Positions 24,206-35,874 are shown, counted from the stretch's first letter. The stretch: 64,000 nucleotides of DNA from Cristatella mucedo (GCA_009760855.2 WPIO01000201.1:308103-372102), one strand, 5' to 3'. Notes: generated by a model from the sequence alone, not told the origin. Translations and numbers: made by a program.

Positions 24206-24990
24206 TATTATATAGTGGCTTTGTCACTGACAATTGACTATCCGATGTGCTGAGTCTGGTGCTAGTTGATGAGGAACCGGGGCAAAGGCTGAGTCTTAAA
24301 TAAAAGTAAAGCCTTTATCTCGAAGCAAAGTTGGAACCCATGAACTCTTTCTTTTCTCGTACTCTCGTCTAAGCAAGGCCGAAGTTGATTCACGTTCAGC
24401 AGAAAGTGGGCACAGTGCAGAAAGTGGGCACACTGTGCCAACGAAGTAATTATCAAGCAATACGGTGTTTTGGACTAGTACTCGCTGTTAACGTGCAGAC
24501 ATTGCTGAAACATTGCTAGATGAATCAATGATTGGTGTGAGGTCTTCCGACTTAAGATAGACACTTGCCTAGAGGCTTACCTTAGAGGCTTACTTTAGCT
24601 CTTAGGTTCGTTGAACCATTGTCATGCTCAAGGAAGTTAGTGGCCATTCGGTGCGGGTTGTCAGAGAGGTATGTGAGCAGGGTGTACGCTGAAATTCTGC
24701 CAGAGGCGGAGTATAAGTAGTTGAAAGAAAATGCCTAGGACTGAGCCGCTATATGGCTCATGCTTTAAGAGCAGCCATAATTATTTACGCCATAGCATCT
24801 TTTATTTTGATGTAACCAAGTTCAACACTCTGCCAGCGATTGAAAGATGTCAGAGGTGGTCTAGAAGGATCTAATGGTCACTTCCGTTAAATGCAGTTGT
24901 GAGATTTACTAGAAATATCAGAGAGGCCCTAGCATAATCAGCAATGATCTGAATGCCCTGCTTCTTAATGATTGGTTTCCAATGTAACAG
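24206..24990. repeat. Flank duplication, copy 1
   Basis: Paralogous to 27655-28430 at an offset of 3.41-3.44 kb. Shared landmarks: GCTGAG-CTGG, CACGTTTAGCAGAAAGT-like, ATCAAGCAATAC, TGGCCATTCGGT, AGAGAGGTATGTGAG, AACCAAGTTCAACACTCTGCC, AGAAGGATCTA and AGAGGCCCTA. It holds no conserved ORF. Confidence 0.8.
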
Positions 24991-25114
24991 TTTAAATGTG
25001 CCGGCAATCAATCTTGCTAGTCTTCGTGGATGTGTCTTTGCTCCTTTTTGTGCTCCATTTGCCCACGACAACTTATCGTGGCTGCATACATCACAGCAAC
25101 TACCACACCCGTCG

Positions 25115-25235
25115 TACGAATGCTAAGTTATGTAACTCGCTGCTTGCCGGCCTACCGGCATGTGCAATCAGGCGATTACAGCTGGTGCAAAACTGTGCAG
25201 CTAGGCTTGTCTGTCGTGAATGTCGGGTTTTTTAC
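25115..25235 (+). mobile_element. LINE-A internal RT fragment
   Basis: A well-preserved island reads NSLLAGLPACAIRRLQLVQN followed by CAARLVCRECR. It has no 3' UTR or tail, so it is a remnant with both ends lost. Confidence 0.85.
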
Positions 25236-26199
25236 GAATCACAGGCTTTTCTAACGAAACCTGTGCATTGCCCTCCAGTGGACGCTAAAGTTTTGTTAAA
25301 TTCGGGGGCCCTGACAGGCTAGGGCGTCGTGATATGTCGAGTCTTGCACACACCCAGGCAGCTAAAAAAGTGACTCCATAATGAAGTAGCTAGTCGGTGG
25401 ATTGACCATGAGATGGAAAGCAAGGTGAATTTTAAATACTTTAGTCGTGTCTGCATAGCCTTGGAAACGATGCTCCCTCTCGTAAGTGTACACAGGAAGT
25501 GGTCTGCGGTGTCCTTGTCTTTTGACTTGCAACTGACAACGAAAGAAAATGTCATTGGTCATAACCCAAGAGGTATAGTGCTCGATTTTCACTACAGCCA
25601 GGTCGTGGGTGGGACTCTGCCCTGCAAGTAGTGGTACTAGCCTTGAAGGAGGCTGGTAAACCAGCTATCTTTTAAAACCCGTGAGCTACCGAGGATTACT
25701 TTGTTCCTGTCTCTCCTGCAGGCTGCAGGGCATTGTTGTTGCGGCTACAATTTAGGAAAACCCCTGGTGCGATATTTTCGCATTCAACACTTTAATTAGT
25801 TGGGAAATACCGTTATTTCTAGTTTTTCTTTTCGTAAGACATCCCAAATTTGCAAGAATACCTAGGTTTCACTAGGCAACGGTCTTGTGTCTTCTTTGTG
25901 AAAACTGTGTTAGATATTTTGTTTTGTGAGGGGGTTGGCATGGCTTTCTGAATATGGTGCGTCTTTTCTAGGGTGTGCATGTCGCTTGCTAAGTGTCGGG
26001 TTAAGTAGATGCATGCATTTTCGATGGGCAGTTGCTTCAACGAGGCTAGTCCCTCTACTTTGCTTACTGACTAAGCAGAGGGGTAGTATTATATATGTTG
26101 GGAGAATCTTAGGAGCTCGACTTACCTAGCCTGGTCATCATTTGCACTGCTATGCAATGATGGTGGCCCTATTTCCGTGGGTGACATCAGTGCATTGCC
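25236..26199. other. Unassigned spacer
   Basis: Overlapping short frames of both strands with no recognised family. Nothing here matches another part of the window. Confidence 0.35.
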
Positions 26200-26481
26200 T
26201 TCGAGCCGGAATATCGGACTCTCAATTTCCTTGCTGTCATTAGCTCGAAGATGACCAAAACAGTTTCATATCGTGTGACGATAAAACTAGCTCACTGGTT
26301 GTATGTAAACATAAGGCCGCACAGAAATTAAAAAACAATCCCTTTTAGCATGGCGGGCCATCGTATTTCCTGTGGCGTCTGCACCACGGCTAAGTGTCGT
26401 GTTCCAAAGCTACATTTCTAAATATGGCCACACAAGCCGCTGTAAAAACTCGGGTCTCCTTAGACAAAGACACCTCATATA
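26200..26481 (+). mobile_element. LINE-A RT fragment (older copy)
   Basis: Reads DDKTSSLVVC, then a counterpart of the VFQS segment, then AAVKTRVSLDKDTSYKFG, which are consecutive pieces of the RT C-terminal part. It is cut off abruptly by the next copy, which restarts further upstream in RT. Confidence 0.7.
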
Positions 26482-27652
26482 AGTTTGGTGTATTTATGAG
26501 AACGGACAAAGGACATCCGTCGAACTACTTAAGTTTGGGGTACCTCCGGGCTCTGAGCTCGGTTTGCTTCTTTTCACAGTTTATACTGTCCATCTTGCCT
26601 ATGTGATCGCCAAGCACAGTCTATGCTTTCGCTTATTTACAGGTGACACGAAATAGTACCCTTGCTTTTGTCCTTCCTGCCCTTTAGCAAGTCGAATTCT
26701 CTATGCACTTTTGCTGCATGCACTAATGACATACACATAGAGATGGCAGCAAACTTTCTTGAATTGAATGACAACAAAATCAATTTACATGTTTTCTGCA
26801 AACAAAATGTAATTCGCAAATCGGAAAGTATAATGGTCAAAATTGGCTCTGGCATAATTTTTCCTATTACATCTGCAGCCAATCTAGGTGTCGCATTCCA
26901 TAGTCACGTTTTATTAGATGACCTCACCAACTCGGCTGTCAAGTCTACCTTCTTTCAGCTGCGTCAAAATTGGTGAAACTCGGGCTTGGTTAGAGGCTGA
27001 TACAACCTCTAAGCTGTTCCATACATTTTATAAATCCCCACGTGACTCACCTAGCTCCAAGCTTGCTGGGCTACTGGTTCACACAATCAGATGCTTATAG
27101 TTATTGCAAAACTGTGGCTAGGCTTGTCTGTCGTGAGCTTTGCAGTTGTCAACCGCTTCTGACGCCGACCTGCTATGACTTCCAATCAACTAGACTATTA
27201 ACTTTAAATTTCTATCGCTTACTTTTAGGTAACTTCACTCTCTGGCTCTTGCTTACTTAGCAGAGCTACTCTCCACCAGATCATGAATCTTAAATCGTGC
27301 TGTTCTCTATTGAATCGTTGACCTAAACCTTTTACGAAATTCAAAGCATTCAGTTTTGTACGGTGACAAAGCCAGGAACTCACTCCTGACAAATTTCACA
27401 AAGTCACATGACATGGAGTCATTTGATAATATGATTAAAACACACCTGTAGATTACAGCTTTTAATAGGTCTGCATGATTCATCCTTCGCATGCATACGG
27501 CTGCCTGCACTGTCCCTGCTGCATGTGGATGCTACCAACAATTATTTGGTAATGCTTTCTATGCATCATCTGTAGAATGCCTAAAAAGAGATTCAGTTCC
27601 CTGTGGTAGCTATGTTAAGTCCCCATGATTGTTACTATTACTATTATGTGGC
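26482..27652 (+). mobile_element. LINE-A, mid-RT to 3' tail
   Basis: Starts at the MRTDKGHPSNYLSLGYL counterpart of the NGQRSSEESLKCG segment of the 22.6-kb copy and keeps a constant offset of about 3.43 kb to it. RT C-terminus, 3' UTR, decayed hairpin (CTAAAAAGAGATTCAGTTCC) and an ATTACTATTATG tail follow. Confidence 0.85.
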
Positions 27653-27654
27653 GA

Positions 27655-28430
27655 TTATACTATTGACAGCAGATCAGCCGAACTGCTGAGGCTGGCGGTA
27701 GTGGTTGGAGATCAGAGGCTATGGCTGGAGTCCTGAATAAAAGAAACTTACAAATCTGAGCGCAGTGTCAAAAGTGTAGGAACTATTTTTATTCTCATAT
27801 TGTTATCTCAAGAGTGTTTAATTTTGCTCACGTTTAGCAGAAAGTTGGCCGAGTAGACTATGGCAACAAAGTGCTGATCAAGCAATACCGTGTTAAATAT
27901 TTGCATGCCCGAGCAGACGTCACAGGAAAAATGTTAGATGAACCAATCTGTGGAGTGATGTCTTTAGACTTGTAGTAGACGCCTAAGTTAAGACAGATCT
28001 TAGTGGTTCCTTTTAAGTTCTTTTCACATTCGTAATGTTCAAGCAAGTAATTGGCCATTCGGTACAGGTTGCAAGAGAGGTATGTGAGTGGGCGTTCAGG
28101 CTTAATAATTATCAAGACCTGATATTCATAGGCATACCAATGAAGGCTAAGAGCATGTTTGGTAATACGTTCTACCGGAAGAAAAGTATGGATAGTAAAA
28201 ATAAGAAGCCTTTGACAGAACCCGGAGGCTGCCCATACTTCAAGTGCAGCCACGTTCATCTCCACCGGGGCATCTAAAATTTGCGACCTAACCAAGTTCA
28301 ACACTCTGCCTAGGCGTCAGAGAGACGGTCCAGAAGGATCTAGTTGTCGGTTCCAATAAATCCTACTAAGAGATGTAAGAGAACTAACCAAGAGGCCCTA
28401 CCATAATTAGAAATGATGTGAAGTTCTGAC
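27655..28430. repeat. Flank duplication, copy 2
   Basis: Second copy of 24206-24990 with the same order of landmarks and several indels. A 148-residue reverse-strand frame (27858-28304) is not conserved in copy 1, so I do not treat it as a gene. Confidence 0.8.
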
Positions 28431-28659
28431 TGACGGAGGTGGCCATTATGTATAGAAGTCTCTTTAGTGCACTCAAAGCGTAAGGCGATTTTGGTGTAAA
28501 AAGGTGATGTGCCGTTTTAATGCTACGAAAATAAAGCTAGTGATAACGATTTTAGTATCGGGAATACAGTCAACAGCAGCAAGAAGCATTATGGTATGAC
28601 ATCACTGCTGTTCAAATCGTTATGCTAAAGTCAACATAAGAAAAGACATATTTAAAGAA

Positions 28660-28695
28660 ACAGAGAAACAGACAGAGACAGAGACAGAGAGACAC

Positions 28696-28778
<83 letters not shown>

Positions 28779-28806
28779 GAGAGAGAGAGATAGAGAGAGA
28801 GAGAGA
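28660..28806. repeat. (GA)n microsatellite
   Basis: GACAGAGA variants lead into long GA runs with rare GATA and GCGA interruptions. Confidence 0.97.
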
Positions 28807-29060
28807 ATCTTATTGAATTTTAATTGTGGACGGGACTTAAGTAGTTTAATACCAGCTGGGCAACGCATGCCCTCTGATGTCTTTGATGTTGGTGGCCAGC
28901 AGTGTAGGGTAAATTTGGCATGTGCATCTCTGTTGGCAATGCGTCTCCTCACCGCTGCTGTTTGGAGCTGCTGCCTCTTGTTTCTGAGAATGCGTCATCT
29001 GTCTGCCCCCATTTGCCGTCCTCTCTGAAGCGCCTGGGTCTCCTGCCATTCTTGATTGAA
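28807..29060. repeat. Dispersed repeat D, copy 1
   Basis: Matches 33430-33690, best around TTGGTGGCCAGCAGTGTAGG, GCAATGCGTC, GCTACTGCCTC-like and GTCTGCC-CCATTTGCC. No tail or terminal repeats are obvious. Both copies border R1 units. Confidence 0.6.
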
Positions 29061-29299
29061 GCTAATAGCAAGATTGCTGGCTCTCCTCCTCTATCTCATC
29101 TCACCTGTCTGCTTCTCCCTCACTTGCTCTGACTCTTTTTCCAACTCTCACCCTTTCAGCAACAGATGGTCAGTCGTCATGGGGACTGTAAGAGTTTTAA
29201 AGTCTCGTCTCAAAACGTCAATCACAATAAATAATGTTTTCATTCCAACTCAGCCTCCTTATGTGGTGCTAAATTGCTTTCTAGTTTTGAGATGCCTGT

Positions 29300-29648
29300 T
29301 GCAGCTGTTTGCAACTGGCGAGTAGTGACTAGTGAACGTGCAGGCCTTGGCTCTACTGCTCGTAAAGCCCATGCCTCGCTGGCTAGCAGCGACCAACTGC
29401 CATTTACAGTCGGAGCAGAGCCAAGGATGCACCTCTAGCTTGATTGCATCCTCTGTGTGCGACTGCAAGGAAAACTAGGAGCTGTCTCGTTGCAGGCGAG
29501 AGCATCCTGCCTAGCAGCGCTAGGCAGCTAGGCCTCGCGTGTGTCTGCATAAGTAATCGAGCTTGTAACCGTACTTGCCTGCGAGCCTGTGAGTGAGGGC
29601 AACTACGTAACAGTATTAGCCTGTGCAAGTGCTTCGCACGGTGTGGAT
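29300..29648. repeat. R1 unit 1, first part
   Basis: Segment Y of the R1 repeat: GGCTCTACTGCT, GCATCCTGCCTAGCAGCGC, TTGCCTGCGAGCCTGTGAG and TAGCCTGTGCAAG recur at 30.6, 32.5-32.7 and 35.9-36.1 kb. A LINE-A insertion interrupts the unit right after GGTGTGGAT. Confidence 0.7.
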
Positions 29649-29649
29649 A

Positions 29650-30207
29650 TAATAATAATGCACTTGATAAAGCCCCTCAGAGAACTCAATCTCTTTCGAG
29701 GTGCTTTACATTTGCTGCAAAGGGAAATGCAATTGAATCACGAGTAATATCATGCTAGATAAACAACATGAAGAACATGGTTAGGGGGACACGCACATGG
29801 TCAGCATACAAATGTGGTTAGTGGCAGCAGGCACAGTGCCAGTGCACATTAGTACATGAAGGACGAATCACAGTGACCCCCTAAATGCTGTCCTAAATAG
29901 GTGTGTTATTGAGCTCTTTTTAAATATTGTCAAGTCAGGGGACGTTCTGACCCAAGTCGCGAGTGATTTCCTGGCTTTGGGAGCGTACAAGCTAAATGCA
30001 GGGTCTCCAGAGGATTGGAGGTTTGTGCGTGGTATTTGTAGGCTGTTGGATTCCGAAAAAAGGGTGGTACACTGCTCGGTCTGGTGGGGGGAGTAGATCC
30101 GAGAAATAGGCTGGAGCCAAAGAATGAAGTGGCCTAAAAGTGAGCGACAAACCCTTGATGTCGATTCGCTGCTTGACTGGTAGCCAGCGCAGGTCTGCAA
30201 GAAGTGG
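29650..30207 (-). mobile_element. LINE-A inserted in R1 unit 1
   Basis: AATAATAATG, the terminal hairpin and 3' UTR, then the reverse RT C-terminus, truncated in the KCAGGTCTGCAAGAAGTGG-type segment. R1 sequence resumes with CACTGCACTAAGCCACTGCC, which is contiguous in the uninterrupted unit at 32.77 kb. Confidence 0.85.
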
Positions 30208-30590
30208 ATTGGCACTGCACTAAGCCACTGCCATGGCTTAGCCACTTTAACAAGTCCGGCAAGTCAGGTGTACGAAAGTTGCCTGCTTCGTCGTGATGGC
30301 ACACTAGGTAAGGCGGTTGCTTTACACGACATCGGACCCGAGGTCACGGGTTCGATTTCATCGGTTGGCCATCTTTTATCGCCACTGCAAGAGGTGGTGA
30401 TAGTCGTAAAGGCTCTTCAGTCGCTATGCAAAAGGGGGCTGCTTATTCAGCAAGGACTTTTTATTCGTCCTATGGTCCTCAACCTCAGCTTAATGGGGGC
30501 TGGCTATGTAGGTTACAGCACTGATCCCTGTTACAACGACCGGGCAATCTGGCTGGCTGCGAACGGAAAATGAGGAGCCGCCTCGTTGCC
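30208..30590. repeat. R1 unit 1, second part (carries a SINE-A)
   Basis: Segment Z of R1: AGCCACTTTAAC, GAAAGTTGCCTGCTTCGTC, then after the SINE GGTCCTCAACCTCAGC, GGCTGGCTAT and GGTTACAGCACTGATCC. It passes directly into the next segment Y, so this unit lacks segments W and X. Confidence 0.7.
30293..30463 (+). mobile_element. SINE-A with target-site duplication
   Basis: Flanked by TTCGTC at 30287-30292 and 30464-30469. Paralogous empty sites at about 30.82, 32.85 and 36.16 kb carry a single TTCGTC. Head GTGATGGCACACTAGGTAAG, B-box GGGTTCGATTTC and body GGTGGTGATAGTCGTAAAGG are well preserved, and a short T-rich tail ends it. Confidence 0.9.
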
Positions 30591-31325
30591 GGCTACAGCA
30601 TTGTGTCTAGCGGCGCTCGGCGTCGCCTGCGTCTGCACCAGTGCTTAAGTGAGTAACTGTGCTTGCTTGTGAGCCTGTGAGCCAGGGCACCCATGTGCCT
30701 GCATTAGCCTGTGCAAGCCTAATGCATAGTGTGCATGTGCACTGCATTAGGCCACTGCCATGTTTTAGCCACTTTGATGGGTCTGTCTCTATCCGGTAAG
30801 TCCGCTTCGCGAAAGCTGCCTGCTTCGTCTGACGGTCCTCAGCCTCAGCTGATGGGGGGCTGGCTATAAGGGTTACAGCACCGGTCGGGCTATCTAATTC
30901 GCTGCAATCCTTTTCACCACACCCCTCACAGCTAAACCCGGCTGACCCTTACAGCCTGCCAAGTGGTGCTACAGATAGTGCTTGCTGTGAGCCGTGATGG
31001 CACTCAAGGTAAGGCGGTTGCTTTCACGACCACGGTCTGCAATCCATTCCAAATAAAACCTCCCTCACTGCTAAACCCAGCTGACCCTTACTACCTACAG
31101 AGTGGTGCTAAAGAGAGGGCATGCTGAGTAGAAAGCCGCAACTCCCTGTCACTGGTATTCAGAAAAGCAACAGTCCAACACCCTTTTTTATGCCAGCCCA
31201 CATGTCATTCTATAGATGGTTCTGCTGTCAATGGTGTGGTTGAGGCCGGAGTCTGCATTATCAGGCACACCTGCAGCCTAGGTCTCGTCCCTTGTCGTTG
31301 CCTGACCGGTAACCATCATGGTTAT
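30591..31325. repeat. R1 unit 2 (Y, Z, W)
   Basis: Segment Y (GTGCTTGCTTGTGAGCCTGT), segment Z (TGCCTGCTTCGTCTGACGGT) and segment W (CTCCCTGTCACTGGTATTC, GGTCTCGTCCCTTG) follow in order. A small internal duplication around a SINE-A head lies at 30.90-31.13 kb. Segment X lies beyond the LINE-A that follows. Confidence 0.7.
30985..31042 (+). mobile_element. SINE-A head fragment
   Basis: GTGAGCCGTGATGGCACTCA and AGGTAAGGCGGTTGCTTTC are present, but the body and tail are absent. It sits between two direct copies of an R1 segment (GCTAAACCC-GCTGACCCTTA). Confidence 0.75.
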
Positions 31326-32215
31326 ACAGTAATAATAAAAAATAATGCACTTGATAAAGCGCCCTCAGAGAACTAAAAATCTTTTGTAGGCGCTTTACAT
31401 TTGCGGCAAAGGGAAATGCAATTGAACGGTGAGTAAAATCATGCTTGATAAACAACCAAATCAATAACAAGGTTAGGGGTGACATGCTCAGGGTCAGCAT
31501 GCGTATGTGGTTAGTGGCAGCATGCAGTGTTCGCACTCATAAGCACATCAAGGACGAATCACAGGGACCCACTAAATGCGGTCCTAATAGGTGTGTTTTA
31601 AGTTCTTTTTAACTGTGGTCAGGTCAGGGGATGTTACGACGCAGGTCGGGAGGGAGTTCCATGCTTTGGGAGCTTACGAACTAAATGCACGGTCTCCACA
31701 GGATTTGAGGTTTGTACGGGGTATTTGTAGACGGTTGGATTCCGAAAAGTGGGTGGTACGATGCTTGGCCTGATGGTGGAGTATATCTGAGAGATATGCT
31801 GGAGCCAAAGAATGAAGTGACCTAAAAGTAAGCAACAAAACCTTGAAGTCAATCCGTTGGTTGACTGGTAGCGAGTGCAGGTCGGCGAGAAGTGGAGTAA
31901 TGTGGCAACTGTGACGCTCACGACAGACAAGCCTAGCTGCAGAGTTGTGCACCATCTGCAATCGCCTGATCGCACATGCTGTAGGCCAGTAAGCAATGAG
32001 TTGCAGAAGTAGAGACGGGATGTCACGAATGCATGGACCAACTTGGACGTGGTATCCTTATCTAAACGAGCCCGAATTTTAGCAACGTCATGAAGCGGAA
32101 AATAGGCAGATTTGACTGTGGAGCTGATATGGTCGTCTAACGAGAGGTCGCTTTGGAATATGACACGTAGATTTCGAGCTGATTCAACTGGAGATATGCT
32201 GGCAGAGCCAGAGTG
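31326..32215 (-). mobile_element. LINE-A inserted in R1 unit 2
   Basis: Tail and complete hairpin, 3' UTR and a well-preserved reverse RT C-terminus (HITPLLADLHSLPVNQRIDF, LAPAYLSDILHHQ). Truncated in the SPVESARNL-type segment. R1 segment W ends just before it and the W/X border resumes just after it. Confidence 0.9.
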
Positions 32216-33425
32216 TATGTAAAAAATGTTCTAATTTAATTTTTTAAAAGGTTCCTAGATCCGCAGCAATATACTCTTTGAAGAACCAGACTGGTAGCAA
32301 TCGACCGGCTTAAGGAAGAGGCACCTTTGCCAACCGTGGCCTCGGCCTGTCTCACCGCAAAGGAAGCTCAGAACGTATTGTCAACAGGCAGAATTGGTTG
32401 CTAGTTTTGGCATGCGTGATGTGGCTGCTGGCGACTCTCAAGCAGCGACTGGTGGAGTTGCAGGCTACGGCTCTACTGCTTACTTCGCTAACAAAGTGTG
32501 ACCCTCGCTAACTATCAGCGACAGGCTGCTCTTTAATGTCGTGGCGGCCAAGCTTGCTCGATGTAAGCCGATGTGAACGACTGCATTGAAAACGAGGAGT
32601 TGCCACGTCAACGGCTGCAGCATCCTGTGAAGCATACGTTGCTGACATTGTAACATTGGCATGTGAATGGGTGCCAGGCTGTGCTTGCCTTTGAGCCTGT
32701 GAGTCAGAGCACCCATGTGCCTGAATGAGGGTGTGCAAGCGAAGTGCATGGTGCATGATGTGGATGCACACTGCACAAAACCACTGTCATTGCTAGCCAC
32801 TTTAACGGGTCTGTCCATATCCAGTGAATCAGCTGCACGTTTGCTGCCTGCTTCGTCTGACTGTCCTCAGCCTCAGATGACTGGTGGAGGGCTTGCTATA
32901 AAGGTTACAGCACCGATCCGTATACCACCGGCCGTGATACCTGGCTGGCTGCATTCCATTCCATTCCACCGCAACCTGATTACCGAAGCTATCCTCGGCC
33001 GACCCTTACCATCTGCCGATTGCTGCTAAATATAGTGTTTGCTGAGCAGGAAATCGGTACCTCCCTGTCGCTGGTATTCAGAATAGGAATAGTCGAACAG
33101 CTTTTTTATGCCCACCGTGTGTCCTGTCGATGGGTCAGCTGCCAATTTTGTTGTGAAGGCAGAGCCTGATATCTCAGGCACAGCTGCAATTTAGGTCTCG
33201 TCCCTTGCCGTAGCCTGACCGGGCCACCGTTCTGGTGTTTAGAAAAAACTCGTCTGCTTTCATCTGGATCAGGCTCCAAGGACCGCAGGCATCGGCTCTG
33301 TTGAGAACTGGACTGGTACCAATAGGGCTGGCTAGAAGAAGTGCTGCCGGTGCCACCCTGGTCCTCGGCCGGTCCCGCAGCAAAGAAGGCTCGCAAAGAA
33401 GTGGCAACCGGCAGCAGGCACGCTG
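32216..33425. repeat. R1 unit 2 end (X) and complete R1 unit 3 (Y, Z, W, X)
   Basis: X begins at CTTTGAAGAACCAGACTGGT and recurs as CTGTTGAGAACTGGACTGGT at 33.3 kb, so one period is about 1.02 kb. Y, Z and W lie between in the same order as elsewhere. Reverse-strand frames over X share R-P-R-T-R, A-L-L-L-A-S, I-G-T-S and R-A-D-x-C-G with the unit at 36.6 kb, but I see no full-length ORF. Confidence 0.75.
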
Positions 33426-33429
33426 ATGT

Positions 33430-33690
33430 TATTGCATAAGAATTATGGATTAGACTTTAGCAGTCTAGGACCTCCTGAGATATGTATATCCTACAAAGTT
33501 GGTGGCCAGCAGTGTAGGACCACATTGGCACTGTTATCTTTTTTGCAATGTCGTGCATTTCTTTGTAGTGCTTCGTCGTGGCCGTTTGTAGCTACTGCCT
33601 CCACTGTTTGGGTTTGTCTCCTACCCCGTCTGCCTCCCTTTGGCAATCTCCTCTCCGGGGATTCGGTCCCATATAATCTCTTGACTGGAG
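33430..33690. repeat. Dispersed repeat D, copy 2
   Basis: Counterpart of 28807-29060, directly after R1 segment X. The TTGGTGGCCAGCAGTGTAGG core is identical. Confidence 0.6.
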
Positions 33691-33694
33691 CTCG

Positions 33695-34965
33695 TAGCTA
33701 GCTACCCTCTAGCTATCTTAGTGGAAGACTCCAGATAATTGACGTGAATGGACAAACATCATCCAAGCCTGACAGCCTCTGAAAAAAGGGGTACGACACG
33801 GCTCCGTGCTAGGTCGGGTTCTTTTCACGGTTTAAACTCTCCCTCTTGCTGATGTGATTGCCACTCACAATCTATGCTTTCACTTCTATGCGGATGACAA
33901 CCAGTTGTACCTTTGCTTTGGTCCCTCCTGGCGTTCGAGCACCTCGAATTCTCTCAACTCACTTGCTGCACGTATTAATGACATCCACACAGAGATGGCA
34001 GCAATTTTTTTTTTAAACTAAACGATGATAAAACAAACTTACTAGTTATTGGAAAACCCAGTTTGATTCAGAAATTGGAAAGGCTACTATTCAAAATTTG
34101 TACTGCCAGCATATTTCCTGTTGAATCCACTGGATATCAAGGTGTCATGTTCCAAAGTGACATGTCGTTTGACAACCACATCAGCTCCACAGTCAAGTCT
34201 CCCTGCTTTCAGCTACATAACATTGCTGAAAATTGGGCTTGTTTAGATATGGATACGATGTCTAAGTTGGTCCTTGCATTTGTATCATCCAGTCTCGACT
34301 TATGCTACTCACTGCTTTCTGGCCTACAGGCATGTGCAATCAGGCTATTACAGCTCGTGCGAAAAACTACACGGCTAGTCTCGTATATCATGAGCTTTGC
34401 CCTTCCCAACATCGCACCACTTCTTGCCGATTTGCAGTGGCTACAAGTCAAGCAACTGATTGAGTTCAAGGTTTTGTTGCTCACTTTTAGGTCACTTCAT
34501 TCTTTGGCTTAAGCCTATCTCTCAGATCTTATTCCCACCATGCCAAGCATCGTACCAATCGCTTTTCAGAATCCAACAGTTTACCAATACCTCGTACAAA
34601 CCTCAAAACCTATGGAGACCGTGCATTTAGTTCGTATGCTCCAAAGCCTGGAATTTACTCCCGAATTGCTTCACGACATCGCTGACTTTACCACATTTAA
34701 AAATAACTTAAAACACACCTATTTACGACAGCATTTAGTGGGTCCCTGTGATTTGTTCTTCATGTGATAATGCGTGCTGACACTGTGCATGCTCCGGTAA
34801 CCACGTTTTCATCCTGACCCTGTGCATGTCACCCCTAACTACGTGATTCATGTGGTTTATGAAGCATTAAGTCGCGTTTCCTTTTGCAGCGAATGTAAAG
34901 CGCATAGAAAGAAATTGAGTTCCCTGAAGGCACTTTATAAAGTGCACTGTTATTATTATTTTTTA
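33695..34965 (+). mobile_element. LINE-A, mid-RT to 3' tail
   Basis: Starts at SYLSGRLQ-type coding, then RHGSVLGRVLF, FYADDNQLYLCF and a 149-residue open stretch (34063-34512) with NHISSTVKSPCFQLHNIAEN and PLLADLQWLQVKQLIEFK. The tail of RT, the 3' UTR, a hairpin (CATAGAAAGAAATTGAGTTC) and ATTATTATT follow. The YADD motif is intact, but the 5' half is absent and stops are present. Confidence 0.9.
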
Positions 34966-35320
34966 GCCCCTTGTGTTCGCTTTCATTTAGCGTCTGTTGC
35001 TTGCAGGAGAATAGCCCACGCCTGTGACGTGCGGGTGTGGTTTGCTGAGGAGTCACTCTTGGGAATCTTAACATGTTTATACTGTACCCTGCAGCTCGCT
35101 AGCACCTGCTCATGGTTATGTCGACATCATCAGGACAGTCGGCATCGCCACCACATCACAAGAAGAGATTCATTGTCTGGTATGGATCGCATCTATTTAT
35201 TGCCGGCTCTCTTCCCAAGTTGTCCCATTTAATCTGTGTGCCTCTTCCTTGCATGTTCTGTCGCAGTCTCTAACTCTCCCATTGTTAGTCTGACCCATAG
35301 CTTCTTCCTGTCTGTGCCTC
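34966..35320. other. Unassigned spacer
   Basis: No family recognised. Becomes pyrimidine-rich towards its right end. Confidence 0.35.
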
Positions 35321-35324
35321 AATC

Positions 35325-35443
<119 letters not shown>

Positions 35444-35499
35444 CTGCCTTTTACAGTCTATCACTTTCTTGCTTATATTATATTCCTTAATATTCATTA

Positions 35500-35637
35500 T
35501 TTCCCTTTGTCTCTCAGTATTTGCCTTCCTCTTGCTCATTTACCTTCCATTCTACCTCCGTCATCGAGCTTTAACCCTTGTACCTCTCTGATCTCTTTAT
35601 CTCTTACTGCATCTGCCTCTGTCTGCCTTTTCCCCTT

Positions 35638-35701
<64 letters not shown>

Positions 35702-35831
35702 TTCTCTCTATCCTCTCTCTTTCTCTATTTTCGTGTCCGTCTCTGTCTCTGGCTCTTTTTCCGTCTCCATCTCCGTCTCTCTCTCTGTCTGTCTCTTTGT
35801 CTTTTCATCCCCTGTCACCTGTCTCTGTCTC

Positions 35832-35870
<39 letters not shown>

Positions 35871-35874
35871 TTGA
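35500..35874. repeat. Pyrimidine-rich CT/TCTCTG low complexity
   Basis: CT runs at about 35638-35690 and 35840-35868 with TCTCTGTCTC variants between. Ser/Leu-rich frames of up to 169 residues are artefacts. Confidence 0.93.

Noticed and set aside
27858-28304. 148-residue reverse ORF
   Set aside because: The paralogous flank at 24.2-25.0 kb does not keep this frame open.
30293-30365. Functional tRNA gene
   Set aside because: A and B boxes are present, but the sequence belongs to dispersed SINE-A with a shared non-tRNA body, and arms do not fold into a full cloverleaf.
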